Assembly (NCBI GenBank): GCA_023630585.1
Contig: CM042544.1
Span: 23,540,256-23,604,255, forward strand
Direction: 5' to 3'
Origin: Cranoglanis bouderius
Lineage: Eukaryota > Chordata > Actinopteri > Siluriformes > Cranoglanididae
Length of the DNA: 64,000 bases
The translations under genes were made by a program, and so were the position numbers. Of the stretch, positions 1 through 12,500 are shown piece after piece. The notes beneath the pieces are model-generated. The model was given only the letters and a program-made list of their open reading frames with translations. It made no database searches and was not told the origin of the DNA. The first letter of the stretch is position 1. Every line of letters begins with the position of its first letter.

Positions 1-448
1 AGATTTATCTGACATACCCAGTATTCTCTGAGTGCATGCATATTAAAACAGTTTTGATACACTTAACACAATTAACTATAAAGCCTGCAGTGATGCAAGG
101 AAGTGAGCACCACCCCTAAACATCTGCACATTTAATTTATTGCTGAAAACAGAATAAGGTGATCTGTTTTTTTGCCCTAATTGTTCAGGAAGAACATACA
201 ATAATATTCCAAACAGCATGCTTTAGGTTCTTATTTTGAAAAGCATTTTGTCTTTTTTTTTTTTTTTTTTTTAAATATCTGTCATTCAATAGCAGAAGCT
301 TTTTTTGCTTTTCTTTCTCTTGTGCAATCCCTTTCTTAGTAGCTGAGTCATACACAGCAGTACTGTGACGGGAGTTGCCTGTGTTCCAGATCTGATGTAA
401 TCTTGGGGATGTTACTAAACTGTTGTGCTATTACTTTCCATTCAAATG

Positions 449-660
<212 letters not shown>

Positions 661-1269
661 AGTGCTTTTAACAACAGTCAAAACTGATTCATATAAATCA
701 GGGGCTAGACACCTGATGAGCAAACTGAAGGCAACAGTGGCAACAATTGTTCCTTAATAACATTAGAAAGAAAACCTTGAGAGGAACTGAAACTCAAAAA
801 GCAGAACCAGTCTTCCTGTGGTCGGCATCGGATAGTGGGATTACAGTAGGAAGAGTACACTTGTGATTAAAAGAGGGAGTTCAAGTCGTATCTTAAAACT
901 CAGAAAAACTGTTCAACCTATTCAGATACTTGAATGTGAAAACATGGATAGTTCAGAAAAGGTCAAAATGTCATGCAGGGATTGACAGTCAAGCTAATTT
1001 ATAGCAAATTACAAATAGTAACATTCAGTAGTTAAGTAGGAGGTCATGCTTGTGTATGTAATAAAATATCTCAAATAGATTGCTAAATTCAGTTTGGACA
1101 GGACAGGATTTGGCATATGATGCATATGATGATCATAGCCGAGACATCTGTAAACCTAAATTGAAGGAAAAACTGTATCTCTTATGCTGTGGGGAAAATT
1201 TAACTGATATGGTTTTGGTCGACTTGTCCCCTTAGAGGGAAGCATTACTACAAATTATGATGATGAATC

Positions 1270-1540
1270 ATTTCTATCCTGATGGGAGCCCAGATAGCAT
1301 ACATTTCCGGGCCTCATCTGGGCCAACTATGGCACATATGGCTCAGTTCTGGCAATGGCAAAGGTGATATGGGTCATATTTGGCCCACACACCACAAGCC
1401 AGTTTTGGCTTGTTGTGTCTGGGTCCACATCTGGCCCAGAAGCCAGCCACACTCAGGTTGAGTCATTACCATCATTCCATACGGTATGTAGGCCAGCTGT
1501 CATTTGCTATCTGGGAGAGGTCTCTTCCAGGATGACAATT
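1270..1540. repeat. Degenerate TGGCCCA-type tandem repeat
   Basis: Words such as TGGGCC, TGGCCCA and CTGGCCCAGA recur at irregular 20-40 bp spacing, with CACACCACAAG-like spacers. This suggests an old minisatellite. The unit could not be resolved by eye. Confidence 0.45.
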
Positions 1541-3319
1541 CCCCTATCCACAGGGCACAAGGGCTCACTGAATAGTTTTTTGAGTATGAAAATGATGTAA
1601 TACTTATGCTGTGGTCTTCACAGTCATCAGATGTCGACCCAACTTAACAACTGTAAGCGATTTTGGGCAGACATGTTAGACAGTGCTCTTCACTACCATC
1701 ATTAAAACAGCAATCGAATGAATATTTTTGAGAACAATTGTGTTCACCCCTCCAGTACAGTTCTAGAGACGTGTAGAATCAATGCCAAATGCATTGAAGC
1801 TGGTCTGGCAATGTGTCCAACATCTGACTAAGACACTTTTTTTTTTTGTCTGTTTAATTTGTCACCCATCTGTATCTCTAACAGCTTAGCTAAAAAGGGA
1901 GAGCCTGAAGGTAGCACATTCACAACAAACCCTGCTGGGATGGCCGCACCAGCTTCTTTGTCATGAACAACTAGATCTCCACCTTTTAAAATGACCAAAC
2001 TACCAAAGACTAGAGTAAACAAGTAATGTTTTACCCTAATCTTAAAATTTTTAGATTGTGTGTGAAACCAGAGGACCTTGCACTACAGCTCTATGTACTG
2101 ATATAGCTAGCACCTTGTGATTTAAAGTAACTGTAACCGATCATAATGGTTTAGTTTACTCAGATACAATGTGGCAAGACTTTTTAGGGCTTCATAATTC
2201 AGTAGCAGTATTTTGTAATCAATTTGGAATTTTACTGCCAACTGATGTGTAGTGATAAGATATGGCTAATAAGGTTAATTATTTAGTTCTCATAAAGCTT
2301 CTGGCTGCTGCATTTAGAATAAACTGGAGCTTGTTTAGACACACACTCTACCAATGTCTAACCGAAGACATTACAATGGTTAAACCTAGAGACATTGAAG
2401 GCATGACCTAATTTGTCTCCATCATGTTAAAATAGTAAATGTTTCTTATGGTAGTTTCTTATATAAAATAAAATTCTTATATAAAATAAGATTATCCTAA
2501 CCATGCTGCATATGTATGTATTGGAATTTGTAGTGACGCCAATGTTTTTCATTTCTGCATTCTGGGTAATTAATTAGCCATCATATTGTCGGGTACTTGG
2601 GTTCTAGTAAGATCAAAATACAGATGCTGTATTATGTATAAATAAGATGCAAACAGCTGAAAATCAATGAACAATTCAGCTGTTTGCAATGAACAATCAA
2701 ACAAAAGCAACTGAAATAGTTCAATACAACAAACCTGATTTGCAATGGGGGTTGAATAATTTTGATTGCAACTGCAAAATATATATATATATATTGGCAG
2801 ACTCAGGAGCGACTTGTAACAGAGATGAGCAGTTCAGGGCCTTTTATTGGTTATGCACACCTGAAGTTTGCCACAATCCATTGGCATGTGCTTCTTGCAT
2901 GTATAATGAATGAATAATAATGTAATACATACATTTGGGAAGATAAGTGTGAAATGACTGAGAATGTAATATATTCTTATAATAACTTGTACCATGAAAA
3001 TTAATATTTTTGAACACTACTAATAACAGAGCTCAGCTCTGAATATCAACTGATACCCAATATTCAGGGTATGCTGATCTTCTGTTACCACATTATGCAA
3101 CATGTCACAGGTCTGACGGTTACAGACTTTAAGACAATTTCTGTTTTGTGTTTACAATCTTTGTCATGTTAATCAACATAATATTTTTAAAACATAAATT
3201 ACATAAAGGGCTTATATTAAAACATATGACCAGACATAAATATATTGTTAAATCTTATATTAAATGAAATGTTTTAGCTTGTTATATTCCATATCATGAC
3301 TTACTGTTTCTTTCCCAAG

Positions 3320-5071
3320 AGGAGAAACAACTCAATATCCTGATTAACAATGCTGGAGTGATGGCATGTCCGTATGGTAAGACTGCAGATGGTTTTGAGA
3401 TGCAAATCGGAGTTAACCACATGGGTAAGTTTAATGAAAATGTATGGTTTAAGCTTTACTGTTTGGCCAAAAATCAGCAAATATGTTGACACTCATGACC
3501 CACATGCTTTTGTAGGTCACTTCCTCCTGACATTTCTATTAATTGACCTGCTTAAAAGATCAGCTCCAGCTCGGATCGTCACTGTGTCATCCATGGCGCA
3601 TAAGTGGGGGACCATCAATCTGGATGACATTAACAGTGAGAAGAGCTATGATAAATCAAAAGCTTACAGCCAAAGTAAACTGGCCAATGTGCTCTTCACT
3701 CGCTGCTTAGCCAAAAAACTACAGGGTGAGTGCCAAGAGATGCTTATCAGGCAGTGTCCTGGTATGAGCCAGAACATGAGTTCGAGTTAGTTTTGGAGCA
3801 CATGCTAATTTGGCCCGCTCGGCTCAGTCATGTCTGTGTTGTGTCTGACAGGTACGGGAGTGACGACATATGTCCTTCATCCTGGTGTAGTGCAGACAGA
3901 ACTGTGGAGGCACATGAATGGACCCCAACAGGCAGCCATTTGGTTTATCAAGCCCTTTACCAAGACATCAGTGCAGGGAGCTCAAACCACTATCTACTGT
4001 GCAGTAGCTCCTGAGCTGGAGACAAAGAGTGGCAGCTATTACAGGTAAGGCTAAAACTGGCACACGTTAAGGCTGCACTGCTCCTCTGCGCAGATGAATC
4101 TGATGGTTTGAGGTATGGGTTGTATATTAGCTCCAATACTTGACAACGGAGATGGCGACAGATACAGTTTTCGTGGAGTAGGAGTGAATTGCTCTCTCTC
4201 TCATAGCTAGCAGGAAATAAGTGCAATTTACCACATTGACCATAGCAAAACAAAAAAAACAACATAGGACACTCGATACCTAGCTGAATCAAGCGAACAA
4301 GTGAGCTAATGTTAGCTAGCTACCTACTGAGTCACTGAAATGTCTTACCTGTCAAATAAAAGCCATCTCTACATCATTATTCAATCCCTTCAGATCTTGG
4401 AGTTTTCACCACCTCTCAAAAGCCATGCCGATATTTATTCTCGTTTTAGCACGGGCTCTGACGCTGTTCGAGGTTTCTTGGTTCTGACAGTGGCTGATTC
4501 CCCAGATTTATGATTGCGTTTAGAACTATCCAGCCATCTACTGTACATGACAAGTTTAAATTCTAAGCAACTGTTGTAAGAACAAACTACAAAGACTCCA
4601 CTATCCTCAGCACCTGCATACGTGATATAGTAGCCGGTGTTCTGTTGCTGATTTTGCTACCGTAGGCTCTACGGATGTGACATAACGACATAAAGACAAA
4701 TGACATCAAACTGACATTTATAATCATTATTATAAACTTTCCATTGCGAATCGTGGTAAGATAAGGAGACCGTTTTGAACACTGATTTTTTTTTTTTTTT
4801 TTTAATGTACTTGCTCAATAATTGTTTTTTTGTTCATTTTTAACCAAAAAAAGTTCTGTACTGCAGCTTTAACATAGTATATTTTATGTGGATAATTCCA
4901 TGGTCATATTTTCAGCCTGAGACTGTAAACGTTATTCCTACAGTGACTCTCTCCTCTCTTTGTTGCAGTGACTGTGCACCCTCAAACTGCTCTAGTGCTG
5001 CTATGGATGATGATGTGGCACAGCGACTCTGGGACCTTAGCTGCCAGATGCTTAGGATAACATGGGACTAA
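3320..5071 (+). CDS. rdh12l: Retinol dehydrogenase 12-like SDR (3' four exons, partial)
   Basis: Exons: 3320-3424, 3516-3725, 3852-4044, 4969-5071 (stop TAA). All visible introns are GT-AG and the phases agree. The family consists of short-chain dehydrogenases that interconvert retinol and retinal with NADP(H) on ER or mitochondrial membranes. Visible motifs are NNAG (in LNILINNAGV), the catalytic Ser in VTVSSMAHKWG, the YSQSK catalytic Tyr/Lys motif, and TGVTTYVLHPGVVQTEL, which closely resembles RDH12. The tail AQRLWDLSCQMLRITWD matches the RDH11/12 C terminus. The N-terminal half with the TGxxxGIG nucleotide-binding motif is absent from the 3.3 kb upstream. Either intron 1 is long and the gene begins outside the window, or this is a 5'-truncated copy. 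Because the remaining exons are intact, I favour a partial gene cut by the window edge. RDH11 or RDH13-like assignment is possible. Confidence 0.85.
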
Positions 5072-5817
5072 ATCTGCTGACTGGTTTTTGTAAAGCAAAT
5101 ATCTCAGTACAGGATCCTAGTAGAGTCTTAAAGTGCCCAAGAAATGGCTTGAAGGCCATGATTTGATTTCATATATTGATATTTTCTTCTGAAACAGCAA
5201 GTCAGGGAAGGATGAAATATTATGCAAGAGATCCTACAATCCCCCATTTTTACTGAAGATCTGTATTGTAGGGTCTCTTGTCGAATATTTAATTTGATTA
5301 CATGCTCTTTATAGTTCTGATTGAAATGTATAGACCTGACAGTGCAGGATACAGATCAAAAATCTGAGACTACTAGTGAAAATGCTTGTGTTTGGTATTA
5401 CTTTTCCAATTTAATGCAAAGGTTTTCATTACAAGTGATATTAATAGCAATAACGAGTGAAAATAATGAATACTATAACAAATATTTACGTGAGGTTCAG
5501 AGTTTCTTAGTATTTGTTATGTCCCGTTTTTGCTTTAATGACAGTGTGCACTCGAGTTGACACAACTCCACAAGTTGGATCAGATCCATCGGAATGTCAT
5601 CTGAACATGTACTTCAAAGGGACTGATGTGAAGACTCACAGAAAATCTGACCTTTTGTACAAAGGAGTTAACATGGACAGTATCATAAATCTGCTTAAGT
5701 TTAAACAGTGACAAATTGTGCAACATCTTGAATATTGAATAGTCAAAACATTGCCTTTTTTGTTTTAGAATTTTCAAAATGGTAAAACTTTGTTTATTTC
5801 CAGTTTTATTTATTTAT

Positions 5818-5854
5818 AATTAATTAATTAATTAATTAATTAATTAATTAATTA
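5818..5854. repeat. (TTAA)n microsatellite
   Basis: Nine or so uninterrupted TAAT units. Confidence 0.9.
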
Positions 5855-5928
5855 TAAAAAGAAAAGAAAAATCCCAGATTTTCAGTGTGGTCTCAAGAGT
5901 TTTAGACCCCACTCTATATATACGACTG

Positions 5929-5943
5929 CCACTAGGGGGCGGG
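5929..5943. promoter_or_regulatory. Candidate CTCF-type motif
   Basis: The string CCACTAGGGGGCGGG matches the well-known CTCF core (CCASYAGRKGGCR) closely. It lies between the retinol dehydrogenase and the PKS cluster, where an insulator would be plausible. It is also within a possible dispersed repeat, so occupancy is unknown. Confidence 0.35.
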
Positions 5944-6660
5944 TTCCTACCGTCGTATCAGTCATGTGCAGTGAAAAGGCTGAGAGTACTTTTAAGTTTT
6001 CTGTCAGAAGAGAGGACTTGGGCTTTGTGAAGAGAGGGAGAAATCGTTTTTTGTTTTTGTTTTTTCTTTCTAAAAGAGAAAAAATACAGGCTGTTTATTA
6101 TTTTAATGGACAAAAAGATCTTTGTATCTAATGGAGAAATCTTTGGTACATTGCAGTGACATAAGAGGAATTAAATACCTGCTTCTACTGGAAAAATAAC
6201 GGAATCAGTCATTAATTATTTTCTCATAACAGCATGCCCATTGTGGTTTACTCCTCATATAAACATGTTGGAATGTAACTATGCAGTGACTGTAAATAAT
6301 GACTAGGTTCGGTCTGTATTCTTACTTAAGTACTGCTTTATTGCTATACTTTATTTTTATCCCCTTAGGGAATTTTTTCTTGAACTCAGCATAGCAGCAT
6401 TTAGACAGCATAAACAAAGTATTACTTAAACATACACACATGCTGGGGTGTAACACAGTGCCACTATCTGTATCTGTATCTGTTTAGGTCTCCAAATATT
6501 TATATCTGTCTTTGAATCCAAAGTGGCCTCACACTAAATTAAATATGAATCCTTGCACTGTGCTCACAGAAACACTGGTTTAAAAAAAAAAAAAAAAAAA
6601 GAGGTAAAAATGCCAGAAATGGTCCATGAATTCTGGCTCTGACAGCTTTTCAGCATCAGC

Positions 6661-8217
6661 TACAGCCGTGGCCAAAAGTTTTGAGAATGACACAAATATT
6701 AATTTTTACAAAGTCTGCTGCCTCAGTTTTTATGATGGCAATTTGCATATACTCCAGAATGATATGAAGAGTGATCAGATGAATTGCAATTAATTTCAAA
6801 GTCCCTCTTTGCCATGAAAATGAACTTAATCCCCAAAAAACATGTCCACTGCATTTCAGCCCTTCCACAAAAGGACCAGCTGACATCATGTCAGTGATTC
6901 TCTGGTTAACACAGGTGAGAGTGTTAACGAGGACAAGGCTGGAGATCACTCTGTCATGCTGATTGAGTTAGAATAACAGACTGGAAGCTTTAAAAGGAGG
7001 GTGGTGCTTAAAATTATTGTTCTTCCTCTGTTAACTATGGTTACCTGCAAGGAAACGCGTGCAGCCATCATTGCTTTGCACAAAAAGGGATTCACAGGCA
7101 AGGATATTGCTGCTAGTAAGATTGCACCTAAATCAACCATTTATCGGATCATCGAGACCTTCAAGGAGAGAGGTTCAACTGTTGTGAAGGAGGCTTCAGG
7201 GTGCCCAAGAAAGTCCAGCAAGCGCCAGGACCGTCTCCTAAAGTTGATTCAGCTGCGGGATCGGGGCACCACCAGTGCAGAGCTTGCTCAGGAATGGCAG
7301 CAGGCAGGTGTGAGTGCGTCTGCACGCACAGTAAGGCGAAGACTTTCGGAGGATGGCCTGGTGTCAAGAAGGGCAGCAAAGAAGCCACTTCTCTCCAGGA
7401 AAAACATCAGGGACAGACTGCTATTCTGCAAAAAGTACAGGGATTGGACTGCTGAGGACTGGGGTAATGTCATTTTCTCTGATGAATCCCCTTTCCGATT
7501 GTTTGGGGCATCTGGAAAAAAGCTTGTCCGGAGAAGAAAAGGTGAGCGCTACCATCAGTCCTGTGTCATGCCAACAGTAAAGCATCCTGAGACCACTCAT
7601 GTGTGGGGTTGCTTCTCAGCCAAGGGAGTGGGCTCACTCACAATTTTGCCTAAGAACACAGCCATGAATAAAGAATGGTACAAAAACATCCTCAGAGAGC
7701 AACTTCTCCCAACCATCCAAAAACAGTTTGGCGATGAACAATGCCTTTTCCAGCATGATGGGGCACCTTGCCACAAGGCAAAAGTGATAACGAAGTGGCT
7801 CGGGGAACAAAACATCGACATTTTGGGTCCATGGCCAGGAAACTCCCCAGACCTTAATCCCATTGAGAATTTGTGGTCAATCCTCAAGAGGCAGGTGGAC
7901 AAACAAAAACCCACAAACTCCAAGCATTGATTATGCAAGAATGGGCTGCCATCAGTCAGGATGTGGCCCAGAAGTTGATTGACAGCATGCCAGGGCGAAT
8001 TGCAGAGGTCTTGAAAAATAAGGGTCAACACTGCAAATATTGACTCTTTGCATAAACTTCATGTAATTGTCAATAAAAGCCATTGACACTTATGAAATGC
8101 TTGTGATTATACTTCAGTAACAGTAACATCTGACAAAAAGATCTAAAATCACTGAAGCAGTCGACTTTGTGAAAATTAATATTTGTGTCATTCTCAAAAC
8201 TTTTGGCCACGGCTGTA
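6661..8217 (+). mobile_element. Tc1-like transposon, full length, copy 1
   Basis: The element starts TACAGCCGTGGCCAAAAG and ends in its inverse (CTTTTGGCCACGGCTGTA), so the terminal inverted repeats lie inside TA target duplications. The inner portions of both ends share an ATTAAT...TTTGTG region, typical of long Tc1 inverted repeats. Length is 1557 bp and the single transposase frame is on the + strand. From memory, this family is very similar to Tc1 elements of salmonids and other unrelated fishes, consistent with horizontal spread. Confidence 0.95.
7037..8043 (+). pseudogene. Tc1 transposase, frameshifted (copy 1)
   Basis: The probable start is the Met of MVTCKETR at 7037, although the frame is open from 7001. 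N-terminal paired-type helix-turn-helix domains are followed by the DDE domain. Catalytic residues are visible: D in FSDESPFR, D in FQHDGAPCHK and E in SPDLNPIENLW, spaced as in DD34E. Compared with the second copy at 10710, about 10 bp are missing near 7915. This shifts the frame and ends the protein at 7930 (TNSKH) instead of about 8043. Only the C-terminal tail after the catalytic Glu is lost, so the lesion is young and residual activity cannot be excluded. Confidence 0.9.
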
Positions 8218-9335
8218 CTTCACTTGAGTTCATATTTGTTCTCAACTAGAGATTCATGTGCAAGACTTTGTTTATTTTAATTTTTTATTTTAATTCCACT
8301 CACAAATTCTTAATCGCCTGTGATAATTTTCAAGAATTTAGTTGGTTTTAGTTCCCAAAAGATAAACAAACTAGTATCCTAACTGTGACCCTGAACAGGC
8401 AGTTACGGAGGATGACTTAAAGACCGCCACCAGCTTGGTCGAGGGTCAGAAGATCTTTCAGGAGATCATCTGCAGTAAGGAGATGCTTCACATTTGGTTC
8501 CATATTGGTTATGGCTTTCATGCCATAGTTTCCTTCCAGAAAGGTGCAGGTAGGTGTGAACAAGTGTGTGAGGTTGAAAGATTGCAAGAATTTTGAGCCC
8601 TTAAAATGGAGTCACTGGCTGCAAAAACCCTGAGAGCCCCCCTAGTCTACAGACAGAGCCTGAGCATGAGTTATCTCTCTAGGAGAAAAAGAGAAACTGA
8701 GCATAACCTTTTCAATAGTGGCAGTATTAGTCATTACCTACCATTCTAGCCTTAGCCTTGTTATCCGCCTCACTCTTGATAGCTTTTGCTGCCCCATTGC
8801 ATCTATGGCCCACAGTTGCTCTGCTCTTTCATCTTCACCCTTCAGGATCTCTATCGTCACAGCCCCAACCCCCTGCAGTCTCATAATTTTGATGACATCC
8901 TAGTTCTTCCAGATTGCTTTAATTATCCAGTTGCATTAGTCTCTGTTATTAAACCCTCTTGCCACTAAGGATTCGCCCAAAGTGACAAACTGAAGAACCT
9001 TTGAATCATACTGACCTATGGACTACATCCTGCTTGTTTGTTTGGATAAGACTACATGCTCCATTGATGTGTGCAATTTGTGCTGTTGCTGTTGAATCTG
9101 TTGAATACTGTATTTCCTACTTTTGTTTCCACTCTGTGCTTCTGCACAGTACCTTTGCTAGGATGCTTCTTTGTTACTGATTACTGATGTCTTGCACAGA
9201 TTCATCCAACCTCCTCTGCTTCCACGTGATACAGTGACGTTAAATGTTAATATTTAGTATATCTTATCTGACTATTAATTACCTTATCTAAGCACCTTGT
9301 CCTTGGTTTGGTAAAAATTATCTGTAGCACTTGCT
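8218..9335. other. Intergenic region between Tc1 and the first PKS promoter
   Basis: Apart from the exon-like block at 8399-8549 (separate entry), I see no coding signal. Around 8640-9000 open frames are short and lack any recognisable motif. Confidence 0.5.
8399..8549 (+). other. Orphan exon-like block, unidentified
   Basis: An acceptor-like CTGAACAG precedes an open 151-bp stretch that is followed by a donor-like GCAG|GTAGGT. The frame starting at the acceptor has no stop for 50 codons and reads with plausible composition (VTEDDLKTATSLVEG, KIFQEIICSKEMLHIWF). I cannot assign a family. It could be an exon of an unrecognised gene, a remnant of a duplicated gene, or part of a repeat. No partner exon was found nearby. 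Confidence 0.3.
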
Positions 9336-9407
9336 TATATAAATGCTTATAACAGAAGCAACCATCAGACGATTCTCACAACTTAAGGATTTGTCATGAC
9401 GATGCAG
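9336..9407 (+). promoter_or_regulatory. TATA box and 5' UTR exon of pks1 copy A
   Basis: TATATAAAT at 9336-9344 would place the start site near 9365. The following stretch ends in GATGCAG|GTAAAC, a good donor at 9408, and the next exon opens after TTTATTAG at 9507, just before the ATG at 9531. A sharp TATA promoter suits restricted, tissue-specific expression. The start site itself is inferred. Confidence 0.55.
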
Positions 9408-9530
9408 GTAAACCTCATTTTAATTCATTGTTAAATAGTTGATTTGGGCACTTGTATTGAAATATTCTACTGATGTTCAGCTTGTAAAATACTTTTGCTT
9501 TTATTAGATTTATGTCAGATTCCTGTCATC

Positions 9531-12500
9531 ATGAAAGATAATGATTTAGAGATTGCTATTGTTGGCATAGGATGCAATTTCCCTGGAGGTAAGCGTATTA
9601 TAAACTGAAAACATTCGCTTACGCCAAATTTCAGCAAGCAAATTTGTTATATATATACTTGACGTTTTGTGTACACAAATGAAATCTGCCTGTTCTAGGT
9701 GAGGGGCTCGATAATTTCTGGAATGTGTTACTTGAGGGAAAGAGCTGTGCAGTGCAGATACCATTTGAGAGGTTTGACCATAACGAGTGGTGTGATCCAG
9801 ATGACAATAAGGCAGGAAAGTCACGGACAGCAAAAGCTGCATTTGCAGATGGGTAAGCCTTGCAGTCTGGCAAAAAGATGTACATGGATATTTTTTTTAT
9901 GTTGAAATTTTTAAGAGGCAGTAAACTGCAGCCATTTAACAGGACACTGATCAATTACAATGTGGTTTCTTCATGGCTTGCTTCATTTCTTATCGCACTA
10001 AAATGCTGTAAAGTAAACAAACATCTACACAGTACACCTATAATTACTTTTGATCCTGACCATATAATATCTTCCATTTAAACTATGAATTAATAGCTGT
10101 TTTCTTTTTCAAGAAGGTAAATGTTACTGGCGTCTCTATTATCCTGTCTTTTAGTAAGCTTTTATATGAATAAAGCTTCCTGTTAGTTACAGTTGTTTGG
10201 AAATTGTTTCATACTGATAAAACAGCCCAATCTTTCAGAAACTAATTAACTGTCCTTAATGTCCTTTTCTATAACATCACAGACATGCTTATAGAATGTA
10301 TAAATATACATTTACAGCCACTTAATAACAGACTACAGCCGTGGCCAAAAGTTTTGAGAATGACACAAATATTAATTTTTACAAATTCTGCTGCCTCAGT
10401 TTTTATGATGGCAATTTGCATATACTCCAGAATGTTATGAAGAGTGATCAGATTAATTGCAATTAATTTCAAAGTCCCTCTTTGCCATGAAAATGAACTT
10501 AATCCCAAAAAAACATGTCCACTGCATTTCAGCCCTTCCACAAAAGGACCAGCTGATATCATGTCAGTGATTCTCTCGTTAACACAGGTGAGAGTGTTAA
10601 CGAGGACAAGGCTGGAGATCACTCTGTCATGCTGATTGAGTTAGAATAACAGACTGGAAGCTTTAAAAGGAGGGTGGTGCTTGAAATTATTGTTCTTCCT
10701 CTGTTAACTATGGTTACCTGCAAGGAAACACGTGCAGCCATCATTGCTTTGCACAAAAAGGGATTCACAGGCAGGGATATTGCTGCTAGTAAGATTGCAC
10801 CTAAATCAACCATTTATCGGATCATCAAGACCTTCAAGGAGAGAGGTTCAACTGTTGTGAAGAAGGCTTCAGGGCACCCGAGAAAGTCCAGCAAGCGCCA
10901 GGACCGTCTCCTAAAGTTGATTCAGCTGCGGGATCGGGGCACCACCAGTGCAGAGCTTGCTCAGGAATGGCAGCAGGCAGGTGTGAGTGCGTCTGCACGC
11001 ACAGTAAGGCGAAGACTTTCGGAGGATGGCCTGGTGTCAAGAAGGGCAGAAAAGAAGCCACTTCTCTCCAGGAAAAACATCAGGGACAGACTGCTATTCT
11101 GCAAAAAGTACAGGGATTGGACTGCTGAGGACTGGGGTAATGTCATTTTCTCTGATGAATCCCCTTTCCGATTGTTTGGGGCATCTGGAAAAAAGCTTGT
11201 CCGGAGAAGAAAAGGTGAGCGCTACCATCAGTCCTGTGTCATGCCAACAGTAAAGCATCCTGAGACCACTCATGTGTGGGGTTGCTTCTCAGCCAAGGGA
11301 GTGGGCTCACTCACAATTTTGCCTAAGAACACAGTCATGAATAAAGAATGGTACAAAAACATCCTCAGAGAGCAACTTCTCCCAACCATCCAAGAACAGT
11401 TTGGTGACGAACAATGCCTTTTCCAGCATGATGGGGCACCTTGCCACAAGGCAAAACTGATAACGAAGTGGCTCGGGGAACAAAACATCGACATTTTGGG
11501 TCCATGGCCAGGAAACTCCCCAGACCTTAATCCCATTGAGAATTTGTGATCAATCCTCAAGAGGCAGGTGGGCAAACAAAAACCAACAAACTCTGACAAA
11601 CTCCAAGCATTGATTATGCAAGAATGGGCTGCCATCAGTCAGGATGTGGCCCAGAAGTTGATTGACAGCATGCCAGGGCCAATTGCAGAGGTCTTGAAAA
11701 AGATGGGTCAACACTTATTGACTCTTTGCATAAACTTCATGTAATTGTCAATAAAAGCCATTGACACTTATGAAATGCTTGTGATTATACTTCAGTAACA
11801 GTAACATCTGACAAAAAGATCTAAAAACACTGAAGCAGTAGACTTTGTGAAAATTAATATTTGTGTCATTCTCAAAACTTTTGGCCACGGCTGTACATTT
11901 GATTTACAGATTCAATGAGTTTGATCAGAGATTCTTTGGCATCACCGATGCTGAGATGGAGCAAATGGATCCACAGCACAAAATGCTGCTGCAGTGTACT
12001 TACAGGGCACTGGAGAATGCTGGGATGCCCATGGAGAAGGCCAGTGGGAGCAGAACAGGAGTTTTTCTGGGTAATAACCAAAACATGATTTGATTATTAA
12101 CAGTGATGTATTTTCTGTACTACAGTAATAGTTAAGTATAACATTAACTTTTATTAAGAAAAAAATGTAGAAAAAAACTCTTCTAAATGTTGTTTCAGGC
12201 CTGATGAACAGAGACTATGAACTCACCATGGCTAATGTCAATCCTGTCATCATTAACCACTGCACTGGTACTGGTATAGCCATGAGTATAGCTGCCAACA
12301 GAATCTCCTATACCTTCAACTTTACTGGACCTTCTTTCTCCATTGACTGTGCCTGCTCCTCATCTCTTGTTGCCCTTCATTTAGCCTGTCAAGCCATGAG
12401 ACAAGGTAAAATAACTCAAAAATGAATATCCAGTCAACTTCAGAATTATTGACACCATTCTTGAACATGTGCATAAATATTTAACGTTTTTACGTAATGT

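Larger units (their letters stand above)
5072..6660. other. Intergenic region 3' of the retinol dehydrogenase
   Basis: No convincing exon. It holds a TTAA-type run at 5818-5854 and a block around 5880-5960 resembling a dispersed fish repeat (AGTGTGGTCTCAAGAG followed by a GACCCCACTCTATATATA stretch). It also holds an A-rich tract just before the Tc1 element at 6661. Confidence 0.5.

Noticed and set aside
1355..1600. 81-codon + strand open frame
   Set aside because: Arises from the degenerate TGGCCCA repeat; no domain, no splice or promoter context.
1828..2022. Minus-strand open frame with protein-like composition
   Set aside because: Could be a transposon fragment, but no diagnostic motif or neighbouring domain could be seen.
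7161..8031. Minus-strand open frames over the Tc1 element
   Set aside because: Shadows of the + strand transposase frame; the same shadows recur in the second copy.
9546..9954. Minus-strand open frames over pks1 exons 1-2
   Set aside because: Antisense to well-supported coding exons; no independent evidence.
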